Source: Flavobacterium cupreum | GTDB lineage: Bacteria > Bacteroidota > Bacteroidia > Flavobacteriales > Flavobacteriaceae | Direction: 5' to 3' | NCBI RefSeq assembly: GCF_003996965.1 | Contig: NZ_QWDM01000014.1 | Span: 62,001-126,000, forward strand | DNA length: 64,000 nt | Shown here: positions 32,470-41,451 of the stretch, one piece after another | How the letters are laid out: every line of letters starts with the position of its first letter | How positions within the stretch are numbered: the first letter of the stretch is position 1 | Program-made: the position numbers and the translations under genes | Notes under the pieces: generated by a model | What the model was told of the DNA's origin: nothing | What the model saw: the letters and a program-made list of their open reading frames with translations, nothing else | Databases searched by the model: none

Positions 32470-35430
32470 TTATTTTTTAATAAATTTTACGGCAGAACTA
32501 CCTTTGTCTGTTTTTACTTTTAAAATATAATTGCCTGTTCTTAAATTTGAAACATCTATTGAAGAAGTAGCACGGGCATTGGGAACAGCAATTACTAATT
32601 GTCCCAAAATATCGTAAACTGCCATTGCTTGTATTTCCAAATTATTTTTTGAAGCAATATTCAAGCTTTCTTTTACAGGATTTGGATAAATACTCAAGTA
32701 CTTTGAAAATTCAAAATCCTGTGTTCCTAAAGTTTTAAAAGTTGACGTTGCTTTATTGGTTAAAATCGGGAAATTATAATCAAAATAAATATTGGCTTCA
32801 TTAGTAAACGAATCCCCTGTTTTTAACGTCGGCAAAGTTTTAATTTTAAAGGCAATATAGCCGTCATTAGTAGCATTGTCAAAGGGAAGGTTTATTTTTT
32901 CGAAGATAAACTCTACTTTGTTACCGTTAGAAATTTTAGTGACATACGAATGGCTTGCGCCAGTGGGCACCAAAGTCGAAAGATCAAACTTTGATACATC
33001 AATAAGGTCTTTTACCACAATATTTTCTGCCGGATAGGTTCCGGTATTTTCAAAACGAATTAAATAATGGACATATTCTCCTATTAATTCCGGTGTTACG
33101 ACATCACCTTCCAGACAGGTTTTATCGTTGGGGTCATAAGATCCTACAACGGTTTGGCGTAACCCAAAAGCATTATCTTCTGGTTTATCATCATCTGTTT
33201 TAGGCGTGATTAAAGCTTCAAAACTCAAACGGTCACCCATATTTACAGCAGGTGTTTCAGTCGGTGCATTAAGACTAAGAGTAATCGTAATTTCGCGTGT
33301 TTCCAGAGGCTTTAAATCCAGATAATCCCAAACAAGTTTATTGGTACTTTGAACTGATACCATAGGGCTTGCAGCAACAAAATCAGATATCGCATCATTA
33401 AAATCAAAAGAAACAGTTCCTGATTTTGCCTGATTGCCTTTGTTTCTGAATACTAATTTATAAGTAGCATCAAATCCAGGTCTCGCAGGACTTAGTGCTA
33501 AAATGGTGACTTCCAGATCTTGATGAACCCCTTTTGGTGTCACGCAAAAGTTTTGGGTAAATGAAGCGGATTCTGACGGAAAAGTAACATTTAAAGAAGC
33601 TGGTGATACCTCATAATAGTCCGGATTTTCCAGGATTGGCACAATCGTATGTGTTCCCGCCCCTACTGCAATAACGTAATTGCCGGAACTATCCGAAATT
33701 ATATTTCCCTTATTGGTTCCATCTGTTATGCTGAAATTCAGGTTTGGATAAGAATCGTCTGAAGTATCACATCCATTGTTTTCAGCATCCAGTTTCTGAT
33801 TTCCTTTAATTTCATAGAAAATTCCTCCGGGCGTAAACGAACAATACGTGTTGATCTCGGACTTACTTGAATTCAATTCATATTTGATAAAATCAATTTC
33901 AAATTCGTCAAGACAGGCATATTTCATAAAAGAAAGATTCATTGAACGAAATTCAGCCAATTTTGACCCATTTTTCAGATTCAGAAATTCAAGTGGATTA
34001 TTGGAGATATAGAGTTTTGCCAATTTATAATTTTCCGAGAAATCTAATTCTTTTAAACTATTATTTTCACAGACTACTTCATATATATTGGGTAAACCTT
34101 TAAAATTTAATGCCTGAATCGCATTATTATAGCAATACAAAGTTGTAAGGCTGGGAAGGTTGGATAATTCTAAGCTGGTCACCTGACCATAGATACAGTC
34201 AATGAGTTCAAGATTGGGTAAATCTTTAAATTCCAGAGATGAAAAATTATTACTTCGGCAACGTACCTCTTTTAAATTGTTCAATCCTTTCAGATCCAGA
34301 GAAATTAATTTATTTCCTGAAAAATCCAGGTATTGAAGTTTAACCAGATGAGAAACGTCCAAATGATCCAATTCATTGTTATAGCAGCTTAAAATAGTAA
34401 GGTTATTTAGACCCTCTAAATTAAGGACTGATATGTCATTATTACCACAACTCAGGCTGGTAAGCGATGTACAATTTGAAACATTTAAGTTTGTTATTTT
34501 TGATGAATTAGAGCAGTCAAGAGCAACCAAAGAGGTACAGCCTGAAAGATTGACGGTCGTTAACAGATTAACTACAAAATTAAGCTGATTCAGTTGTACG
34601 CAATTTACAGCTGTTAAGGTTTCCATATCATTATACTGGCATTCAACAACTTGTAAATTAGGTAAATTGCTTATATCGAGATCTTTAATCTGATTGTTGG
34701 AACAATATAAAGTTTGTAAATTATTTAATTCTTTTACATTTAAGCTTGTTAATTTGTTAATTGCACAATTTAAAAAGTTTAATGACGTACAGCCGGAAAC
34801 ATCTAAATTATTTAATTGCATGCTATTACAGGTAAGACTTGTCAACGATTTACATCCTGACACATTTATATCCGTAATCGGATTAGAGCTAAAAGTCAGA
34901 GTGGAAAGATTTACGCAATTAATTAGAGATAGATTAGTTAGTTTATTATAGTCACAAATTAATGATTTCAGTTTAATAAAACTGTCTAATTTTAGTGCTG
35001 CAATTTCATTATCCCTACAATTTAATGTCTCAATTACCGCCGATGTACTCAAAGACAATGAATTAATATTATTCCCGTTGCAATTGAGCGAAGCAAGTTT
35101 ATTTAAATGACTCACATCTAAACTGGAAAGCGCATTGAGATTACAATCCAGATACGTAAGATTTACAAAACTGCTGATCCCTTCAAGGGACATAATTTGT
35201 GAGAAAGAAAGATCCAGGTAACTTATATTTGAAGCTTCACTGATCTCAATGAATCCATTATTATTCTTATCAATTTTAACAGGATTTCCGGAAAGGTCTT
35301 TTGCTACTGAATTAATAGACGATGATGCTAAGAGTCTTGCCCTGAAATTAGGATCAGAAATAGTTACGACTTGTGCGCCGGCAGTATAAAAAAAGAAAAT
35401 CAGAACTAAAGAAAAGTAGTTTTTTATCAT
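32470..35430 (-). CDS. Secreted leucine-rich-repeat protein with type IX secretion sorting domain
   Basis: A 986-residue exported protein. A signal peptide (1-19, ending AGAQ) is followed by about 20 leucine-rich repeats of roughly 21 residues (about 60-505), with the recurring pattern LxxLxCxxNxLxxLDVS. A carboxypeptidase-like/SdrD-B-like domain follows (about 550-630) and then two beta-sandwich repeats (about 640-900, including the SYDPNDKTCLEGD phrase common in Flavobacterium adhesins). It ends with a type A T9SS tail (about 913-986: IYPNPVKESLNI, then YDILGQLV and KFIKK). It is therefore sent to the cell surface, probably for adhesion or binding. Confidence 0.95.
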   Translation of the reverse strand: MIKNYFSLVLIFFFYTAGAQVVTISDPNFRARLLASSSINSVAKDLSGNPVKIDKNNNGFIEISEASNISYLDLSFSQIMSLEGISSFVNLTYLDCNLNALSSLDVSHLNKLASLNCNGNNINSLSLSTSAVIETLNCRDNEIAALKLDSFIKLKSLICDYNKLTNLSLINCVNLSTLTFSSNPITDINVSGCKSLTSLTCNSMQLNNLDVSGCTSLNFLNCAINKLTSLNVKELNNLQTLYCSNNQIKDLDISNLPNLQVVECQYNDMETLTAVNCVQLNQLNFVVNLLTTVNLSGCTSLVALDCSNSSKITNLNVSNCTSLTSLSCGNNDISVLNLEGLNNLTILSCYNNELDHLDVSHLVKLQYLDFSGNKLISLDLKGLNNLKEVRCRSNNFSSLEFKDLPNLELIDCIYGQVTSLELSNLPSLTTLYCYNNAIQALNFKGLPNIYEVVCENNSLKELDFSENYKLAKLYISNNPLEFLNLKNGSKLAEFRSMNLSFMKYACLDEFEIDFIKYELNSSKSEINTYCSFTPGGIFYEIKGNQKLDAENNGCDTSDDSYPNLNFSITDGTNKGNIISDSSGNYVIAVGAGTHTIVPILENPDYYEVSPASLNVTFPSESASFTQNFCVTPKGVHQDLEVTILALSPARPGFDATYKLVFRNKGNQAKSGTVSFDFNDAISDFVAASPMVSVQSTNKLVWDYLDLKPLETREITITLSLNAPTETPAVNMGDRLSFEALITPKTDDDKPEDNAFGLRQTVVGSYDPNDKTCLEGDVVTPELIGEYVHYLIRFENTGTYPAENIVVKDLIDVSKFDLSTLVPTGASHSYVTKISNGNKVEFIFEKINLPFDNATNDGYIAFKIKTLPTLKTGDSFTNEANIYFDYNFPILTNKATSTFKTLGTQDFEFSKYLSIYPNPVKESLNIASKNNLEIQAMAVYDILGQLVIAVPNARATSSIDVSNLRTGNYILKVKTDKGSSAVKFIKK

Positions 35431-35492
35431 ATATTAATTTATTTTCGGGCCATAAATATAGAAAGTCAAAAAATCAAAACCTAACTCTAAAT

Positions 35493-35524
35493 AAAAAAAG
35501 CCCTACTAAATAATAGCAAGGCTT
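35493..35524 (-). terminator. Terminator of the GIY-YIG-like gene
   Basis: On the minus strand AAGCCTTGCTA - TTATT - TAGTAGGGCTT with two G-U pairs, followed by TTTTTT. It lies 30 bases after the stop at 35554. Confidence 0.85.
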
Positions 35525-35553
35525 CTTAATAATTTTATTAAAAAATGGGCTGC

Positions 35554-35982
35554 TTAAAAAGCAACATTCCATCTTGGCAGTTTACCATTTTCGTCTAAGA
35601 AATTTTGTAAAACCTGTCCTTCAACAGTAGTTGGAATTCCTTTTACTTCAGCAGTAAAAGTTTCATACCACACTACTTCAAGAGCAGTGATGTCTTCTAA
35701 TTTCATTTGTGCAGGCCAGGAATATTTTCTTCCTGTTTTAGCAAACTGATGTCCGTTTACGATTTTATCGTATAAACCACCGTTTTTACTTTTTAAAGTT
35801 CCGTCATTCTGAACAGTTCCTGTAGAACCTACCATGATTAATTCTTTTGCATCACCGTCAACAGCATAAACCACAAAAACGCCTGCACCCGCTTCCGGAG
35901 CATTACAGCTTTGTTCTAAACTATCTTCAATAGTAAAAGTAAAACTATTGCTTACTTTAAATTTTTCTAATTCTTTGTACAT
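35554..35982 (-). CDS. Small GIY-YIG-like domain protein
   Basis: A 142-residue protein. The segment GVFVVYAVDGDAKELIMVGS (about 34-53) looks like the GIY-YIG strand pair (here GVF...MVGS), followed by GGLYDKIVNGHQF, a basic RKYSW and VEGQVLQNFLDENGKLPRWN, where E would be the metal-binding residue of the fold. The usual second Tyr is Met here, so catalysis is doubtful. It is a lone small gene, collinear with sucD (141 bp upstream), with its own terminator. The fold call is my reading; the protein may be a non-catalytic relative. Confidence 0.75.
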   Translation of the reverse strand: MYKELEKFKVSNSFTFTIEDSLEQSCNAPEAGAGVFVVYAVDGDAKELIMVGSTGTVQNDGTLKSKNGGLYDKIVNGHQFAKTGRKYSWPAQMKLEDITALEVVWYETFTAEVKGIPTTVEGQVLQNFLDENGKLPRWNVAF

Positions 35983-36063
35983 ATTTCTTTTGTTTAAGCT
36001 TCTAAGGTTCTGAGAATCTAAGTCGCTAAGTTTTAAATTAAATTCCAGTCATTTTAAAAATGT

Positions 36064-36096
36064 AAAAAAGTCTCAAGAAAATATTGAGACTTTTTT
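36064..36096. terminator. Terminator downstream of sucD
   Basis: AAAAAGTCTCAA (about 36065-36076) pairs with TTGAGACTTTTT (about 36084-36095). T runs lie on both sides, so it works on the minus strand for sucD and could work in both directions. Confidence 0.9.
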
Positions 36097-36123
36097 GGAA
36101 TTTGTTATTTTGAATATTGGAGA

Positions 36124-36996
36124 TTAACCCAATACTTCTTTTACTTTTTTACCAATTTCAGCTGGCGAATCAACAACGTGAATTCCGTTGTCTCTCATGA
36201 TTTGTTTTTTAGCGGCAGCAGTATCATCAGAACCACCAACAATAGCACCTGCGTGACCCATTGTTCTACCGGCAGGAGCAGTTTCTCCGGCGATAAAACC
36301 AACAACTGGTTTACGGTTACCATCAGCTCTGATCCATTTAGCAGCATCAGCTTCTAACTGACCTCCAATTTCCCCAATCATGATGATAATTTCAGTTTCA
36401 GGATCGTTCATTAATAATTCAACAGCTTCTTTAGTTGTAGTTCCAATAATTGGATCTCCGCCAATACCAATAGCTGTAGTAATTCCTAAACCTTGTTTTA
36501 CCACCTGATCAGCAGCTTCGTAAGTTAAAGTTCCTGATTTAGAAACGATACCAACAGTTCCTTTTTTGAAAACGAAACCTGGCATAATACCAACTTTAGC
36601 TTCTCCCGGAGTAATTACACCAGGACAGTTTGGTCCGATTAATCTGGAATTTCTTTCTTTAACGTAATTATTTGCTTTAATCATGTCTGCTACAGGAATT
36701 CCTTCTGTAATAGCAATAATTACTTTAATTCCAGCATCAGCAGCTTCCATAATTGCATCAGCAGCAAAAGCCGGCGGAACAAAAATGATAGAAGTATCAG
36801 CTCCGGCCTGATCTACAGCGTCTTTTACTGTATTAAAAACCGGACGGTCTAAGTGACTTGTTCCCCCTTTTCCAGGAGTAACACCACCAACAACATTAGT
36901 ACCGTACTCAATCATTTGAGAAGCGTGGAAAGTTCCTTCGCTACCTGTAAATCCTTGAACAATTATTTTGGAATCTTTATTAACTAAAACACTCAT
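36124..36996 (-). CDS. sucD: Succinyl-CoA ligase alpha subunit SucD
   Basis: The CoA-binding alpha subunit of the TCA-cycle enzyme that makes ATP or GTP from succinyl-CoA. The 290 residues match the family. Key features: the CoA-binding Rossmann part (GFTGSEGTFHASQMIEYGT, 15-33), GPNCPGVITPGEAKVGIMPG (121-140), and phospho-histidine H248 in TMGHAGAIVGG. The beta subunit gene sucC is not adjacent, as is usual in Flavobacteria. It lies 84 bp after the NTF2-like gene. A TATTTTTG box at 37032-37039 suggests its own promoter. Confidence 0.97.
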   Translation of the reverse strand: MSVLVNKDSKIIVQGFTGSEGTFHASQMIEYGTNVVGGVTPGKGGTSHLDRPVFNTVKDAVDQAGADTSIIFVPPAFAADAIMEAADAGIKVIIAITEGIPVADMIKANNYVKERNSRLIGPNCPGVITPGEAKVGIMPGFVFKKGTVGIVSKSGTLTYEAADQVVKQGLGITTAIGIGGDPIIGTTTKEAVELLMNDPETEIIIMIGEIGGQLEADAAKWIRADGNRKPVVGFIAGETAPAGRTMGHAGAIVGGSDDTAAAKKQIMRDNGIHVVDSPAEIGKKVKEVLG

Positions 36997-37031
36997 GATA
37001 TATATTTTATGTAGTTTTTAAAATTGTGATG

Positions 37032-37039
37032 CAAAAATA
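37032..37039 (-). promoter_or_regulatory. -7 box upstream of sucD
   Basis: TATTTTTG on the minus strand, 35 bases before the sucD ATG. No TTG is seen at the -33 position. Confidence 0.45.
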
Positions 37040-37080
37040 AGGTTTTGTAATGTATTTTAACCTTTTTGTCATCAAAAAAA

Positions 37081-37443
37081 TTAAGAAAATTGACTCATTT
37101 GAAAACCGCGATATAATTTGTCGTCTTTAATCTGCCAAATAGTAGAAAAGTGGGCCAGCAACATTTCTTCTCTAGGGTTCTCAATCGTCTTAACGTAATG
37201 GGAATAACGTATTGATACTAAATCTTCTTCGGCAATAATATGGCTGATTCTTACTTTTGAACGGACATAGGCGCGACTTAATTCATTGGCCATAGCCAGC
37301 ATTGAGTCATGATTCAGGACAATTAATCCCTTTGTGCTATTCCATTCTACCGTTACTTCAGGATGCAAATAAGCTTTCATGATTTCGCTGTCAATCAGGG
37401 CATCCGACTTATAAAACTTTTGAACAAATTCTTTTATAGACAT
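37081..37443 (-). CDS. NTF2-like small protein
   Basis: A 120-residue protein with an NTF2-like pattern: the N-terminal helix SIKEFVQKFYKSDALIDSE, then MKAYLHPEVTVEWNSTKG, and C-terminal strands SIRYSHYVKTIE and FSTIWQIKDDKLYRGFQMSQF. No catalytic residue can be assigned. It begins one base before the end of the lpxD-like gene's upstream reading and is clearly cotranscribed with it, between lpxD-like and sucD. This position seems conserved in related bacteria, but the role is unknown. Confidence 0.85.
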   Translation of the reverse strand: MSIKEFVQKFYKSDALIDSEIMKAYLHPEVTVEWNSTKGLIVLNHDSMLAMANELSRAYVRSKVRISHIIAEEDLVSIRYSHYVKTIENPREEMLLAHFSTIWQIKDDKLYRGFQMSQFS

Positions 37444-37444
37444 A

Positions 37445-38374
37445 TCACTTCAATTTATTTAAAATTTCAGGAATCTTTTTGATATTGGCCAGTTGTTTTA
37501 ACTTTTCTCTTGATTCTTCGATTGGGGTTCCGAAATACGATTTCCCGCCTTCAACCGATTTGGTAACTCCTGTTTGTCCCATAATAACAGCCTTCGCTCC
37601 AATTGTAATACCACTTGTTGTACCAACCTGTCCCCAGATCGTTACTTCATCTTCAATAATAACACAACCGGCAATACCTGTTTGTGAGGCGATTAAACAT
37701 TTCTTTCCTATTACGGAATCATGTCCGACATGTACCTGATTGTCAATTTTAGTGCCTTCTCCGATAGTTGTATCTCCTGTAACGCCTTTGTCAATTGTAC
37801 AAAGTGCGCCAATACCCACATTATCTTCAATTACAACCCTTCCTCCTGAAATCAACTGATCGAAACCATCGGGACGTTTTTTATAATAGAAAGCATCAGC
37901 TCCGAGAATAGTACCGGCATGAATGATTACGTTATCACCAATTACGGTATGATCGTAAATAGAAACGTTGGAATGAATCAGACAGTTTTTTCCGATTTTC
38001 ACATGATTACCAATAAAACTATTCGGCTGAATAACAGTACCTTCTCCAATAGTTGCAGAAGCCGAAACCGCTACATTGGCAAACTGAAAAGGTTTAAAAT
38101 GTTTTGTAAGTGTGTTAAAATCCCTGAAAGGGTCATCAGAAACTAAAAGAGCTTTACCTTCCGGGCAATCTACTTTCTTATTGATTAAGACAATAGTGGC
38201 AGCCGATTGTAAAGCTTTGTCATAATATTTGGGATGGTCAACAAAAACAATATCTCCTGGTTCAACTACATGTATTTCATTCATGCCTAAAACCGGAAAG
38301 TCTTTGTCACCTATAAATTCGCATTGAAGCAAATTTGCAATTTCTTGTAAAGATTGAACTTTTGGAAATTTCAT
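37445..38374 (-). CDS. LpxD-like UDP-3-O-acylglucosamine N-acyltransferase paralogue
   Basis: A 309-residue left-handed beta-helix acyltransferase. The N-terminal domain (1-100) is LpxD-like, with ANLLQCEFIGD and MNEIHVVEPGDIVFVDHPKYYD. Hexapeptide repeats follow from about 105 to 265 (IGNHVKIGKNCLIHS, then VGHDSVIGKKCLIASQTGI with the catalytic-type His), and a short C-terminal helix ends it. It differs from the 347-residue LpxD at the other end of the cluster, so the genome has two LpxD-type enzymes. It may use a different acyl chain or act on another UDP-sugar. It lies just upstream of an NTF2-like gene. Confidence 0.9.
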   Translation of the reverse strand: MKFPKVQSLQEIANLLQCEFIGDKDFPVLGMNEIHVVEPGDIVFVDHPKYYDKALQSAATIVLINKKVDCPEGKALLVSDDPFRDFNTLTKHFKPFQFANVAVSASATIGEGTVIQPNSFIGNHVKIGKNCLIHSNVSIYDHTVIGDNVIIHAGTILGADAFYYKKRPDGFDQLISGGRVVIEDNVGIGALCTIDKGVTGDTTIGEGTKIDNQVHVGHDSVIGKKCLIASQTGIAGCVIIEDEVTIWGQVGTTSGITIGAKAVIMGQTGVTKSVEGGKSYFGTPIEESREKLKQLANIKKIPEILNKLK

Positions 38375-38381
38375 ATTTTAT

Positions 38382-38500
38382 AATTAGAAAATTTGTCAAT
38401 TAGAAAATGTGTCAATTAGAAAATGAGTCAGTTAGAAATAAATGTTCAAATTGTGTTGATCCACAAATTATCTAATTGACTCATTGACAAATTATCTTAA
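38382..38500. repeat. Spacer between lpxD-like gene and efp with AATTAGAAAAT hairpin repeat
   Basis: Direct words (GTCAATTAGAAAAT, three times in 38382-38435) on the left and TTATCTAATTGACTCATTGACAAATTATCT on the right (split here as 38468-38487 and following) form an inverted repeat. It belongs to the same vocabulary as the four units at 1275-1970 in the his operon. Confidence 0.65.
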
Positions 38501-38508
38501 TTAATAAA

Positions 38509-39075
38509 CTACTCTTTTACACGCTCCATGTAATTCCCTGAAGCTGTATCGATTTTAATTTTATCGCCTTCGTTGATAAACAATGGAACGTTTACAGTTG
38601 CTCCTGTTTCTACCGTAGCAGATTTAGTAGCATTTGTCGCTGTATTTCCTTTTACTCCCGGCTCAGCATAGGTAACTTCAAGAATTACAGAGGATGGCAT
38701 GTCTACTGATAATGGCAGATCCGTTTCCGTATTTACCTGAACCATTACACTTGTTCCTTCTTTCAACAATCCCGGAGCATCCAAAATGTTTTTATTTAAG
38801 GAAATCTGCTCGAAAGATTCTGTATTCATAAAATGAAATTCATCTCCTTCAGCATATAAAAACTGGTAATTATGCGTCTCAACACGCACATCGTCTATTT
38901 TATGCCCTGCAGAAAATGTATTGTCCAATACTCTTCCTGTAGTTAAACTTCTTAATTTTGTTCTTACGAAAGCCGGACCTTTTCCAGGTTTTACGTGAAG
39001 AAATTCAACTATTTTATAAATATCGTGGTTGAATTTAATACACAATCCGTTTCTAATATCTGATGTAGATGCCAT
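38509..39075 (-). CDS. efp: Translation elongation factor P
   Basis: EF-P relieves ribosomes stalled at polyproline runs. The 188 residues form three beta-barrel domains of the usual length. The modification-loop sequence HVKPGKGPAF carries the conserved Lys32. The middle domain has the THNYQFLYAEGDEFHFMNTESFEQ signature region, and the C terminus GEKI-like INEGDKIKIDTASGNYMERV is standard. It is embedded in the lipid A cluster between lpxA and the lpxD-like gene, an arrangement common in Flavobacteria. Confidence 0.98.
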   Translation of the reverse strand: MASTSDIRNGLCIKFNHDIYKIVEFLHVKPGKGPAFVRTKLRSLTTGRVLDNTFSAGHKIDDVRVETHNYQFLYAEGDEFHFMNTESFEQISLNKNILDAPGLLKEGTSVMVQVNTETDLPLSVDMPSSVILEVTYAEPGVKGNTATNATKSATVETGATVNVPLFINEGDKIKIDTASGNYMERVKE

Positions 39076-39076
39076 T

Positions 39077-39204
39077 TTGTTTTTATTTTAGATTTTAGAA
39101 TGTAGATTTTTAAAAACTGATCTACATTTTTTATAATATTTTAATCTTTTTAATTTTATGTACTGCAGCTTAGAAATCTAAAATCAGAAATCTAAACTCT
39201 AAAA
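39077..39204. repeat. efp-lpxA spacer with AGATTTTAGA inverted repeat
   Basis: TTTTAGATTTTAGAATGTAG on the left (39085-39104) and AGAAATCTAAAATCAGAAAT on the right (39172-39191) are inverted and form a hairpin around a T-rich loop; an inner dyad GTAGATTTTT/GATCTAC is also present. Same word family as 2718-2804 and 3405-3440. Confidence 0.55.
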
Positions 39205-39990
39205 TTAATAATTCCCCGAATAACCTTTCATGATTCCTCTTGATGAATTTCTGATAAAATCAAGAATTTCATCTCTCTCAGGAGTAGCTTCCATTTCAGC
39301 TTCAATAATGCTTAAAGCTTGTGTTGTATTGTAATTTTTCTGGTATAAAATTCTATAGATTTCCTGAATTTCCCTGATTTTATCAGTACTGAAACCTCTT
39401 CTTCTTAAACCTACAGAATTAATCCCTACGTAAGATAACGGTTCTTTTGCTGCTTTTGTATAAGGCGGAACATCTTTTCTTACCAAAGAACCACCCGAAA
39501 TCATAGCATGATCCCCAATATGTATAAATTGGTGAATCGCAGCCAAACCTCCAATTACGGCATGATTACCAACTACTACGTGACCTGCCAGTGCAACTCC
39601 GTTTACAATAATAGCATTGTTGCCAATTTCACAATCGTGTGCAATATGCGCATATGCCATAACCAGACAATTGTTTCCTAAGATCGTTTGTCCTGAGGCA
39701 ACTGTACCCCTGTTTATAGTTACACATTCTCTAATCGTACAATTGTCTCCAATAATAGCCAAAGAATCTTCCCCGCCGAATTTTAAATCCTGCGGAACTG
39801 CAGAAATTACAGCCCCCGGAAAAATATTGCAATTTTTACCAATACGAGCGCCTTCCATGATGGTTACATTTGAACCAATCCAGGTACCATCACCAATAAT
39901 AACATTATTGTGAATTGTTGTAAAAGGCTCTATTACAACATTTTTAGCGATTTTAGCGCCAGGATGAACATAAGCTAATGGTTGATTCAT
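39205..39990 (-). CDS. lpxA: UDP-N-acetylglucosamine O-acyltransferase LpxA
   Basis: LpxA attaches the first 3-hydroxyacyl chain to UDP-GlcNAc, the first step of lipid A synthesis. It has 261 residues. Hexapeptide repeats run from the start (VHPGAKIAKNVVIEPFTTI) to about 185, with catalytic His in YAHIAHDCEIGNNAI. The C-terminal helical domain carries NSVGLRRRGFSTDKIREI. It lies between efp and lpxC-fabZ in the operon. Confidence 0.98.
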   Translation of the reverse strand: MNQPLAYVHPGAKIAKNVVIEPFTTIHNNVIIGDGTWIGSNVTIMEGARIGKNCNIFPGAVISAVPQDLKFGGEDSLAIIGDNCTIRECVTINRGTVASGQTILGNNCLVMAYAHIAHDCEIGNNAIIVNGVALAGHVVVGNHAVIGGLAAIHQFIHIGDHAMISGGSLVRKDVPPYTKAAKEPLSYVGINSVGLRRRGFSTDKIREIQEIYRILYQKNYNTTQALSIIEAEMEATPERDEILDFIRNSSRGIMKGYSGNY

Positions 39991-40062
39991 CTGTATGTTT
40001 TATATTTTTAATTAAAATAGTCTGATTTGGGCAACAAACGTAAACAATAAAATTGATTTATA

Positions 40063-41451
40063 TTATTGTTTTCTTGCAATTTGAGCCATTAATTCTGCCT
40101 CTGTTACTAATTTCCCGTTTGCATATGCATTTGCCTGCATGTGACAAATTCCTCTTCTGATCGGAGAAATCAATTCACATTTAAAAATTAAGGTATCACC
40201 CGGCAATACTTTATGCTTGAATTTAACATTATCTATTTTCATAAAATAAGTCAAATAATTTTCAGGATCCGGAACAGTACTTAAAACTAAAATTCCTCCT
40301 GTCTGAGCCATTGCTTCCACAATTAAAACACCCGGCATAACTGGTGCTTCAGGAAAATGCCCTACGAAGAAATTTTCATTCATAGTTACATTTTTCATTC
40401 CCACGACATGACTTTCAGACATTTCAATAATTCTGTCAATCAACAAAAAGGGAGGTCTGTGTGGCAAAACGGCCATGATTTTATGAATATCCATCAGGGG
40501 CTCCTGATTTAAGTCATAAAACGGTACGTGATTTCTTTGCTCAATTTTAATAATCTTTGCCATTTTCTTGGCAAACTGAGTATTTACATAATGACCCGGT
40601 TTGTTTGCAATGATTTTACCCTGAATTCTTACTCCGATCAATGATAAATCGCCAACAACATCAAGCAATTTATGTCTTGCTGCTTCGTTTGGATAATGCA
40701 GCGTAAGATTGTCCAGAACACCATTTGGTTTTACTGAAATTTTATCTTTACCAAAAGCTTTCTTTAAATTTTCCATTGTAGCGTCAGATATTTCCTTATC
40801 TACATATACAATAGCGTTATTTAAATCACCCCCTTTTATTAATCCGTTTTCTAATAAAGACTCTAATTCATGCAAAAAACTAAAAGTTCTTGAATTCGCA
40901 ATTTCGTCTTTAAAATCAGCTATACTTTTCATCGTTGCATTTTGGGTTCCTAAAACCTTAGTCCCAAAATCAACCATTGCCGTCACCTGATAATCATCAC
41001 TTGGCATTACAAGAATCTCGCTTCCGGTAGTTTCATCAGTAAAAGAAATCACTTCTTTTACTACATAAACATTACGTTTACCATCTTGCTCTTCGATTCC
41101 TGCTTTTTCAATAGCCTCTACAAAATATTTTGAAGAACCATCCATGATAGGTAGTTCTGAAGCATTTAATTCTATAATAACATTATCCAGGTCACATCCT
41201 ACTAAAGCAGCTAAAACGTGTTCCGGAGTTTGAATTTTAACACCTAATTTTTCTAAATTGGTACCTCTTTGTGTATTAACAACATAATTAGCATCAGCCT
41301 CAATGACCGGTTGGCCTTGCAAATCTATTCGTACAAAAGTGAAACCGTTATTAATTGGAGCTGGTTTGAAAGTCATTGTAACTTCTTTTCCAGTGTGTAA
41401 TCCAACGCCTGTTAGTGAAATTTCATTTTTGATGGTCTTCTGTTTAACCAT
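40063..41451 (-). CDS. lpxC: Fused UDP-3-O-acyl-GlcNAc deacetylase LpxC / (3R)-hydroxyacyl-ACP dehydratase FabZ
   Basis: One 462-residue chain joins two enzymes, a fusion typical of Bacteroidota. Residues about 1-310 are LpxC, the committed zinc deacetylase of lipid A synthesis (GVGLHTGKEV; zinc His in TPEHVLAAL; second site AARHKLLDVVGDL). Residues about 320-462 are FabZ (LPHRPPFLLIDRI, then GHFPEAPVMPGVLIVEAMAQ with active-site His and Glu). The fusion ties lipid A and fatty-acid use of hydroxyacyl-ACP. Start ATG at 41451 overlaps the lpxD stop by 8 bases (ATGGTTAA), suggesting coupled translation; ATG at 41460 is possible. Confidence 0.97.
   Translation of the reverse strand: MVKQKTIKNEISLTGVGLHTGKEVTMTFKPAPINNGFTFVRIDLQGQPVIEADANYVVNTQRGTNLEKLGVKIQTPEHVLAALVGCDLDNVIIELNASELPIMDGSSKYFVEAIEKAGIEEQDGKRNVYVVKEVISFTDETTGSEILVMPSDDYQVTAMVDFGTKVLGTQNATMKSIADFKDEIANSRTFSFLHELESLLENGLIKGGDLNNAIVYVDKEISDATMENLKKAFGKDKISVKPNGVLDNLTLHYPNEAARHKLLDVVGDLSLIGVRIQGKIIANKPGHYVNTQFAKKMAKIIKIEQRNHVPFYDLNQEPLMDIHKIMAVLPHRPPFLLIDRIIEMSESHVVGMKNVTMNENFFVGHFPEAPVMPGVLIVEAMAQTGGILVLSTVPDPENYLTYFMKIDNVKFKHKVLPGDTLIFKCELISPIRRGICHMQANAYANGKLVTEAELMAQIARKQ

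Noticed and set aside
32470..35430. Possible DNA tandem repeat in the LRR gene
   Set aside because: The repeats are clear at protein level but the DNA of the units is divergent, so it is an ordinary LRR coding region.
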